Positions 1 through 5,396 of a stretch of DNA of 9,789 bases are shown here, piece after piece. This DNA comes from Bacteroidales bacterium (GTDB taxonomy: Bacteria; Bacteroidota; Bacteroidia; Bacteroidales; VadinHA17), in contig CP070687.1 in the NCBI GenBank assembly GCA_020353115.1, forward strand, positions 1,941,429-1,951,217, read 5' to 3'. Both the position numbers and the translations under genes were made by a program. Numbering within the stretch: the stretch's first letter is position 1; every line of letters begins with the position of its first letter. The notes below the pieces were generated by a model, which had not been told where the DNA came from, ran no database searches, and saw only the letters and a list, made by a program, of their open reading frames with translations.

Positions 1-1
1 A

Positions 2-508
2 TTTACGCCAGAGGAGAAAGAAGATATCTACAGGAAAATAGGACTGGGTGCATTGAAATATTATATTCTCAAGGTGGATCCCAGGAAAAACATGACATTT
101 AATCCTGAAGAATCCATTGATTTTAACGGGAATACAGGTCCGTTTATTCAGTATACATACGCCAGAATACAATCTGTACTTCGCAAAGCGATGGAATCCG
201 GAATTGAAATGTCCGAAAGGATCAATTCACAGGTAATGCCAAATTCGAAGGAGATAGACCTGATAAAAATTTTGCAGGATTTTCCGGATGTTGTCAAAGA
301 AGCCGCAACGGAATATAATCCGGGTCTTATCGCAAATTTCTGTTATGAACTCGCCCGTGAATACAATCAGTTTTATCATGACTTCTCTGTCCTGCACAAC
401 AAAGATACCCGTACAAGGGATTTCAGAATAATTTTATCCATAACCACCGGTTTTGTCATAGAATCCGCAATGAACCTGCTGGGTATTGAAATGCCCGAAC
501 GTATGTAG
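2..508 (+). CDS. argS: Arginyl-tRNA synthetase, C-terminal part (5' end outside window)
   Basis: This is the last 168 codons of a class I arginyl-tRNA synthetase, the cytoplasmic enzyme that charges tRNA-Arg with arginine. The frame is open from base 2, so the gene begins upstream; the TTG at 53 is an internal Leu codon, not a start. The conserved stretch KNMTFNP, followed by DFNGNTGPFIQYTYARIQSV, is diagnostic of the end of the ArgS catalytic core running into the helical DALR anticodon-binding domain. That domain fills the rest and ends in the family-typical block with R-I-I-L-S-I-T near the C-terminus. The HIGH and KMSKS-like signatures lie outside the window. The reading frame is intact with a TAG stop. 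ffh follows 81 bp downstream on the same strand but has its own candidate promoter. Confidence 0.97.
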   Translation, partial: FTPEEKEDIYRKIGLGALKYYILKVDPRKNMTFNPEESIDFNGNTGPFIQYTYARIQSVLRKAMESGIEMSERINSQVMPNSKEIDLIKILQDFPDVVKEAATEYNPGLIANFCYELAREYNQFYHDFSVLHNKDTRTRDFRIILSITTGFVIESAMNLLGIEMPERM

Positions 509-558
509 CATGACACAAACCTTGCTGAGACCTTAATCCTATTAAATGGAAATTTGAC

Positions 559-566
559 TATTTTTG
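559..566 (+). promoter_or_regulatory. Candidate Bacteroidota -7 promoter element for ffh
   Basis: TATTTTTG matches the Bacteroidota sigma-ABfr -7 consensus TAnnTTTG exactly and ends 23 bp before the ffh ATG. No convincing -33 TTTG box lies at the usual 17-23 bp spacing, so this rests on the -7 box and its position. Confidence 0.45.
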
Positions 567-589
567 TGCAATAAAAACCGATGTGAGGC

Positions 590-1927
590 ATGTTCGAGAA
601 TTTGACAGACAGACTTGAGAGATCATTTAAACTTCTGAAAGGACAGGGACGGATTACGGAAATCAATGTCGCAGAGACATTGAAAGAAGTGAGAAGAGCG
701 TTGCTTGATGCCGACGTCAATTACAAAATAGCCAAATCCTTTACGGATACGGTTAAGGAAAAAGCCCTGGGCCAAAATGTTCTTGCTGCTGTTAAGCCCA
801 ATGAAATGATCGTTAAGATTGTTCATGATGAGCTTGCCGAGCTTATGGGCGGCAATTCAGAAGATATAAACATAAAGGGTAATCCTGCCGTGGTACTTAT
901 TGCTGGTTTACAGGGATCCGGTAAAACGACATTTGCTGCGAAACTGGCTGTCATGCTGAAGGAAAAGCGAGGTAAGGATCCCTTGCTGGTTGCCGGTGAT
1001 ATATACAGACCGGCTGCAATTGACCAGTTGAAAGTACTCGGAGAACAAGCCGGTATAGCCGTTTATACGGAAGAGGGTAATAAAAATCCTGTATATATTG
1101 TAAAAGAGGCGATAAAGTTTGCCAAAAGACAGGGCTTTGACCAGGTTATAATCGATACGGCAGGTCGTTTAGCTATCGATGAGGAAATGATGAAAGAGAT
1201 TGCCTCTATTAAGACCGCAGTAAAACCCCATGAAACCCTTTTTGTGGTGGACGCCATGACCGGACAGGATGCCGTGAATACAGCTAAAGAGTTTAATGAA
1301 AGACTTGATTATGAAGGAGTAGTGTTGACCAAGCTGGATGGTGATACGAGAGGTGGTGCCGCACTGTCAATACGTTCGGTGGTTAATAAACCCATTAAGT
1401 TCGTTGGCTCGGGAGAAAAACTGGATGCCCTGGATGTATTTCATCCCGAAAGAATGGCAGACAGAATACTTGGTATGGGAGATATTGTTTCACTGGTTGA
1501 AAAAGCACAGGAACAGTTCGATGCGGAGGAAGCACGCAAAATTCAGAAGAAGATCGCCAAGGACCAGTTTAACTTCAATGACTTTATTTCCCAGATCCAG
1601 CAGATAAAGAAAATGGGAAATATAAAGGACCTGGCATCAATGATCCCGGGTGTCGGAAAAGCAATGAAAAATCTGGATATAGATGATGATGCATTTAAGA
1701 GTATCGAAGCCATTATCCATTCGATGACACCGCTGGAGAGGGAAAATCCCTTTGTGCTTAACGGGAGCAGAAAGAAAAGGATCGCTGTCGGAAGCGGAAC
1801 TTCCATCCAGGAGGTAAACCGTCTGATAAAACAATTTGATGAAACCAGAAAGATGATGAAAATGATGTCCGGCGGGAAAAATATGGCCAGGATGATGAAT
1901 AATATGCAGGGGATGCGCAGGAATTAG
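590..1927 (+). CDS. ffh: Signal recognition particle protein Ffh (SRP54 GTPase)
   Basis: Ffh binds 4.5S RNA and the signal sequences of nascent membrane proteins, then docks with FtsY to deliver ribosomes to the Sec translocon. At 445 aa the length is normal for the family. The helical N domain covers about residues 1-95, with the conserved R-R-A-L-L-D-A-D-V-N run at 35-44. The G domain has P-loop GLQGSGKTT (106-114), DIYRPAA (137-143), DTAGR (189-193) and TKLD (247-250), closing at GSGEKLDAL (273-281). The M domain (about 297-445) contains the 4.5S RNA-binding helix SGTSIQEVNRL (402-412) and a methionine-rich tail (residues 422-442) that forms the signal-peptide groove. The ATG at 590 starts the family-typical N-terminus MFENLTDRL. 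folD follows 64 bp downstream on the same strand. Confidence 0.98.
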   Translation: MFENLTDRLERSFKLLKGQGRITEINVAETLKEVRRALLDADVNYKIAKSFTDTVKEKALGQNVLAAVKPNEMIVKIVHDELAELMGGNSEDINIKGNPAVVLIAGLQGSGKTTFAAKLAVMLKEKRGKDPLLVAGDIYRPAAIDQLKVLGEQAGIAVYTEEGNKNPVYIVKEAIKFAKRQGFDQVIIDTAGRLAIDEEMMKEIASIKTAVKPHETLFVVDAMTGQDAVNTAKEFNERLDYEGVVLTKLDGDTRGGAALSIRSVVNKPIKFVGSGEKLDALDVFHPERMADRILGMGDIVSLVEKAQEQFDAEEARKIQKKIAKDQFNFNDFISQIQQIKKMGNIKDLASMIPGVGKAMKNLDIDDDAFKSIEAIIHSMTPLERENPFVLNGSRKKRIAVGSGTSIQEVNRLIKQFDETRKMMKMMSGGKNMARMMNNMQGMRRN

Positions 1928-1967
1928 GTTTGGCAGGCACCCTGATGAAGATTGTTTTTTTGTTTAG

Positions 1968-1975
1968 TATCTTTC
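1968..1975 (+). promoter_or_regulatory. Weak candidate -7 element before folD
   Basis: TATCTTTC differs from TAnnTTTG at the last base and lies 16 bp before the folD ATG, in a T-rich spacer after ffh. No well-spaced -33 box is visible. folD may equally be read through from ffh, so this is a tentative call. Confidence 0.25.
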
Positions 1976-1991
1976 AATAAACCGAAAAAAT

Positions 1992-2876
1992 ATGTACAAG
2001 TTAATCGAAGGGAAGAAAATAGCCGATCAGGTAAAAGCCGAAATAAAACAGGAAGTATCTGATATCAGGGAAAAAGGCGGAAAAATTCCTCATCTCGCAG
2101 CCATTCTGGTAGGGCATGACGGTGCAAGTGAAACATACGTTGCATATAAACAGAAAGATTGTTCCCAGGTAGGAATTGAATCTACACTTTTCCATTATGA
2201 AGATGATCTTTCGGAAGCAGACCTGCTTGCAAAAATAGAAGAGATAAACCGGAACGAAGAGATCGATGGACTGATCGTTCAACTTCCTCTTCCTGAACAC
2301 ATATCCGAACAGAAAGTTATTGAACATATAAATCCCGGAAAAGACGTTGATGGTTTTCATCCGGTTAATGTGGGAAGAATGGTGATCGGACTGCCGGCAT
2401 ATATTTCTGCTACCCCTGCCGGGATTCTTGAATTGATCAAACGGTATAAAATTGATACCGTCGGAAAAACATGTGTCATTATCGGACGCAGTAATATAGT
2501 TGGCAAACCGTTAAGCATTCTCCTGTCCCAAAAGAAATACCCCGGGAATGCTACAGTTACGGTTTGTCACAGCCGGACCAAAGACCTCGCCCTGACAGCC
2601 AGAAATGCCGATATTATCGTGGCCGCTCTCGGACAGGCTGAATTTCTGAAAAGTGATATGGTTAAAGAAGGCGCCGTTGTTTTTGATGTGGGCATCACCA
2701 GGGTGCCTTCGGAAAATACAAAATCAGGATGGAAGTTGATAGGGGATGTTAAATTCGATGAAGTTGCTCCGAAAGCGAGTTTCATAACTCCCGTACCTGG
2801 AGGGGTTGGTCCGATGACACGTGTGGCACTTCTGAAAAATACCCTTCTGGCTGCCAAAAAAGAAATCTATTCATGA
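1992..2876 (+). CDS. folD: Bifunctional methylenetetrahydrofolate dehydrogenase / methenyltetrahydrofolate cyclohydrolase
   Basis: FolD interconverts 5,10-methylene-THF, 5,10-methenyl-THF and 10-formyl-THF with NADP+, supplying one-carbon units for purines and formyl-Met-tRNA in the cytoplasm. At 294 aa it is full length. The active-site motif YVAYKQK (49-55) carries Tyr49 and the catalytic Lys53. Substrate residues include Gln97 in IVQLPLP (95-101) and Asp120 in PGKDVDGFHP (115-124). The Rossmann NADP-binding site is VIIGRSNIVGKP (162-173). The family signature PVPGGVGPMT (267-276) is near the C-terminus. The ATG at 1992 gives the usual short N-terminus and has no strong Shine-Dalgarno, as is normal in Bacteroidota. 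The gene lies 64 bp after ffh; I recall ffh next to folD in other Bacteroidota, which would make this an ordinary arrangement, but I have not checked it. Confidence 0.98.
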   Translation: MYKLIEGKKIADQVKAEIKQEVSDIREKGGKIPHLAAILVGHDGASETYVAYKQKDCSQVGIESTLFHYEDDLSEADLLAKIEEINRNEEIDGLIVQLPLPEHISEQKVIEHINPGKDVDGFHPVNVGRMVIGLPAYISATPAGILELIKRYKIDTVGKTCVIIGRSNIVGKPLSILLSQKKYPGNATVTVCHSRTKDLALTARNADIIVAALGQAEFLKSDMVKEGAVVFDVGITRVPSENTKSGWKLIGDVKFDEVAPKASFITPVPGGVGPMTRVALLKNTLLAAKKEIYS

Positions 2877-2886
2877 ATTCCATGGT

Positions 2887-2917
2887 AAAAAAACAAACCA
2901 GGATCGTGAAATCCTGG
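2887..2917 (-). terminator. Rho-independent terminator for the LVIVD lipoprotein gene
   Basis: CCAGGAT (2898-2904) and ATCCTGG (2911-2917) form a perfect 7-bp stem with a 6-nt loop. Read on the minus strand, the hairpin is followed at once by TTTG and seven T (2897-2887), the layout of an intrinsic terminator. It lies 44 bp past the stop of the minus-strand gene ending at 2961. On the plus strand no T-tract follows, so it is not a standard terminator for folD. Confidence 0.7.
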
Positions 2918-2927
2918 CTTGCCCCAG

Positions 2928-2950
2928 CTAAAATTTAGGTTAAATTTTAG
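2928..2950. repeat. Perfect 10-bp AT-rich inverted repeat between convergent genes
   Basis: CTAAAATTTA (2928-2937) and TAAATTTTAG (2941-2950) are exact reverse complements separated by the 3-nt loop GGT. The repeat lies between the 3' ends of folD and the lipoprotein gene, beside the terminator hairpin. No T-tract follows on either strand, so a terminator role is unproven; it could help end plus-strand transcripts or protect mRNA 3' ends. Confidence 0.55.
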
Positions 2951-2960
2951 GGTAGGTATA

Positions 2961-4244
2961 TTATGGAGTAACGGGTATTTTGCTTAAATAAACGATATTC
3001 GCCGGGTTACTGTAATCGTACTGGTAGAAACCATCAAGTCCTACCATCAGAAGCACACCATCAACCGGAATTACATCCCTTGGATTAAGATCGGTATAAT
3101 GTGCGAGGAGACGGCTTTGTATCCAATAGGGATTTGAAGCATCATATATCTTTAAGCCGTCTTCGCCATCGCATATGAACAATATATTTCCGTCTATTCC
3201 CAATCCATAGGGCTCGACCATTCGATAGGATATTATGAGTGTGGGCTGGAAGAGATTACTGATATCAACCACATCCAGCCTGTTCAGGCCCCCGCCGCAT
3301 ATGGTTCCTGCCCTGAGTGTAACATAGGCAAGATCTCCTTCCACAACCACAGGATCACAACTCCTGATATGATCATAGTATGATATCTTTTCCGGAAAAC
3401 AGGGATCGGACAGGTCATAAATAAACATCCCGGTCTGTGTCCCGATGAACAAATTATTCTCATTCAGGAAAAGGGTTTCGAGATCCCAGCCAATATCTAC
3501 TGCACCGGAAAAGTCCATTTCCTCCGGCAGGGATACATCAAACATTTTCAGCCGGTTTTCACGCAGGGCATATAAGATATCTTCATACAAAATGAACCGG
3601 GCAAGTGAACCTCCGACCCCGTACGATGCTCCTGATGATCCGCTGAAGGTTGTGCGATAATAGCCAGCAGTCTCATTAAATAATCCCCAGGGATATATGG
3701 GATAATTATTCGTTGCTTTTACTTCCTCTCTTATGGTTCGCACTTCCCATGAAACAACCACTCCTATTGTTTCGTCAACCTCATCGGCAATATAGGAATC
3801 ATCCCACGGAGGAATTGTGTAGTTATACACATTTTCAATCCGTGCAACTTCACTTGCATTCCATGGATCGCTTATATCTATGGCAACAAGATCTATGTAA
3901 CTGTCTGCAAAAAGAATGGATCCCCGGATGGCTAAATCAACGTTGCCCGGTATGTTGATAAAAGCGATCTTAAGAGGATTCGAAGGATCGGAATTATCAA
4001 TGACATGGACTCCCTTCAGATTCTCATTGATGAAAATGTAATCATCCTTGAAATAAATCTTTCCGGGATTTGCCAGGTCTTTGGGCAGGTCGCTTCTGAC
4101 TGCTGAACGGAGTTCATCATAGGTCATATATACGGGAACATTCAGGGTATATTCCTCGTATATCTTATCCTGACAGCCAGAAAAAAATATAAAGACAAAA
4201 ATAACTGCCAGACCGGAAAATGAAAAGTCTTTCCTTTTTATCAT
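2961..4244 (-). CDS. LVIVD-repeat lipoprotein, probable seven-bladed beta-propeller
   Basis: This predicted envelope lipoprotein of 427 aa has no recognised enzymatic motif. The chosen ATG at 4244 gives a classic lipoprotein signal: basic MIKRKD, a hydrophobic stretch, then FFSGC with the lipidated Cys at 24. A TTG further up (4286) would bury the signal and is rejected. The mature part shows seven repeats of an x-x-D-x-S-x-P type motif, for example VHVIDNSDPSNP (79-90), LVAIDISDP (119-127), LKMFDVSLP (232-240), MFIYDLSDP (273-281), LDVVDISN (323-330), LKIYDASNP (364-372) and FYQYDYSNP (406-414). This matches the LVIVD repeat family, which folds as beta-propeller blades. An insert of about 90 residues separates repeats 2 and 3. 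The gene is convergent with folD and divergent from the barrel gene at 4507. Its ligand is unknown; a binding or scaffold role is inference. Confidence 0.88.
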   Translation of the reverse strand: MIKRKDFSFSGLAVIFVFIFFSGCQDKIYEEYTLNVPVYMTYDELRSAVRSDLPKDLANPGKIYFKDDYIFINENLKGVHVIDNSDPSNPLKIAFINIPGNVDLAIRGSILFADSYIDLVAIDISDPWNASEVARIENVYNYTIPPWDDSYIADEVDETIGVVVSWEVRTIREEVKATNNYPIYPWGLFNETAGYYRTTFSGSSGASYGVGGSLARFILYEDILYALRENRLKMFDVSLPEEMDFSGAVDIGWDLETLFLNENNLFIGTQTGMFIYDLSDPCFPEKISYYDHIRSCDPVVVEGDLAYVTLRAGTICGGGLNRLDVVDISNLFQPTLIISYRMVEPYGLGIDGNILFICDGEDGLKIYDASNPYWIQSRLLAHYTDLNPRDVIPVDGVLLMVGLDGFYQYDYSNPANIVYLSKIPVTP

Positions 4245-4303
4245 TATCTGATCCGGGTTTAATAAAGAGATGAAAATTCGATCCAAATGGTTGCGTTAGT
4301 GAG

Positions 4304-4419
4304 ACTGGCTTTTCATGAGATTTATCGAAAAGAAAAGCCTGAGTCGAATTAATCCTGAAAAGACGGAGTCTTGTTCAGAATCCTACTGGCTTTTTATGAG
4401 ATTTGCAGAGAAGAAAAAA
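4304..4419. repeat. Imperfect 35-bp direct repeat, 81-bp period, in divergent intergenic region
   Basis: Copies at 4304-4338 and 4385-4419 agree at 28 of 35 positions. Both begin ACTGGCTTTT, then one mismatch, then ATGAGATTT, and end in an A/G-rich run. The offset is exactly 81 bp, a multiple of three, so both copies fall in the same open frame; the sequence between them is not repeated. The repeat lies upstream of the barrel gene start (4507) and the lipoprotein gene start (4244), so it may hold control sites for one or both. No clear TAnnTTTG element was found in this 262-bp region. Confidence 0.6.
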
Positions 4420-4506
4420 ATGAATGCGCAACTATATTGTATGATTTTCCATCATAAAGAAAAACGGTCCGATTCCGGTATTATCGTTAACCATCATTCA
4501 AACAGG

Positions 4507-5265
4507 ATGAACAAACACCTCAATAGCAGGACATTTTTTATCCTGATTGTATTCTGGATACTGCAAAGCCTTAGTTTAGTTTCTACGGCACAATCAAAAA
4601 TGGAAGATGTAATTTACCTCAGGAATGGCAGTGTAATCAGAGGAACGATCCTGGAGGAGAAACCCGGTGATTATGTCAGGATAGAAAGTAATTGCCGTAA
4701 TATATGGGTATTCAAATCGGATGAGATAAGCAGGATCGCAAGGGAAGAAATTCCTGGCCCGGATACCGTAGAGGCAGACAAGAGGCACGGATTCCTTGCT
4801 GTAGCTGATATGGGAGTCCTGGCCGGAAAAGGAGAAGATACAAAAGATGCTCCTTTTTCCATTCATACGATATACGGTTACCAGTTTAAAACCCGGCTTT
4901 ATTGTGGTGCCGGTCTTGGAATGGAATTTTTGAATGTTACCTATGTCCCCTTGTTTGCGGATTTCAGATACCACTTCTCAAGTAATAACATAACACCATA
5001 TATCTTTATTCAAATGGGTTATAATCAGCCCCTGGAAAATGAGGATAACGATTACTATGATGTCAGGGAAAAAGGAGGATTCTTATTAAATCCCGGACTC
5101 GGTATGAGATTTATAATAAATCCCCGAACTTCGATTGTCATGTCTGTTTCGTACCGTTATCAGGAGCTGAAATCTCAGGTCACGTATTACTGGCCGGAGG
5201 AAACAGTCATCCGTTATGAATATCTTAATCGCCTGGGTATCCGGTTTGGTTTTAATTTTCACTGA
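4507..5265 (+). CDS. Outer-membrane beta-barrel protein with N-terminal D-V-I-Y-L-R-N-G domain
   Basis: This is a predicted exported protein of 252 aa. The ATG at 4507 is chosen because it directly precedes a good signal peptide: basic MNKHLNSR, a hydrophobic core FFILIVFWIL, and a likely cleavage near VSTAQ (25-29). The frame stays open upstream to an ATG at 4315, but that 64-residue extension would bury the signal and looks non-coding. After the signal comes a small domain, DVIYLRNGSVIRGTI (34-48) through about residue 85, of a kind often found at the N-terminus of Bacteroidota surface proteins. Residues 95-252 show alternating short amphipathic strands with Gly and aromatic residues, ending NRLGIRFGFNFH, as expected of a small barrel. 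No specific function can be assigned. It is divergent from the LVIVD lipoprotein and 131 bp upstream of the glycosidase gene. Confidence 0.8.
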   Translation: MNKHLNSRTFFILIVFWILQSLSLVSTAQSKMEDVIYLRNGSVIRGTILEEKPGDYVRIESNCRNIWVFKSDEISRIAREEIPGPDTVEADKRHGFLAVADMGVLAGKGEDTKDAPFSIHTIYGYQFKTRLYCGAGLGMEFLNVTYVPLFADFRYHFSSNNITPYIFIQMGYNQPLENEDNDYYDVREKGGFLLNPGLGMRFIINPRTSIVMSVSYRYQELKSQVTYYWPEETVIRYEYLNRLGIRFGFNFH

Positions 5266-5346
5266 TCTTCTGAAATCCTGTGTTTATCCGATAGGATTAA
5301 AAAATTATTATCTTTAGAAAATAGTACGCAATTTCAGTCATCCGGG

Positions 5347-5354
5347 TATCTTTG
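5347..5354 (+). promoter_or_regulatory. Candidate Bacteroidota -7 promoter element for the GH84-like gene
   Basis: TATCTTTG is an exact TAnnTTTG match and ends 42 bp before the chosen ATG at 5397. A transcription start some 5-8 bp downstream would fall near 5360, leaving a leader of about 36 nt to the ATG but almost none to the alternative TTG at 5367. The -33 box is not clear. Confidence 0.55.
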
Positions 5355-5396
5355 TTCTCATAAGGATTGTTTTATGAATACCCGTTAAACGGTAAA

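Noticed and set aside
53..508. A separate 151-aa gene starting at TTG 53
   Set aside because: The frame is open back to base 2 and the upstream codons continue the ArgS sequence; TTG 53 is an internal Leu.
1338..1607. 89-aa ORF inside ffh
   Set aside because: It is a shifted-frame shadow of a strongly conserved coding sequence.
4245..4286. TTG start adding 14 residues to the LVIVD lipoprotein
   Set aside because: The ATG at 4244 places a normal lipoprotein signal with Cys at 24; the extension would displace it.
4315..4506. N-terminal extension of the barrel protein from ATG 4315
   Set aside because: It would put 64 polar residues before a clear signal peptide; the translation looks non-coding and includes the direct repeat.
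5274..5298. Hairpin AATCCT/AGGATT after the barrel gene as terminator
   Set aside because: The stem is only 6 bp with a 13-nt loop and is followed by an A-run, not a T-tract, on the plus strand.
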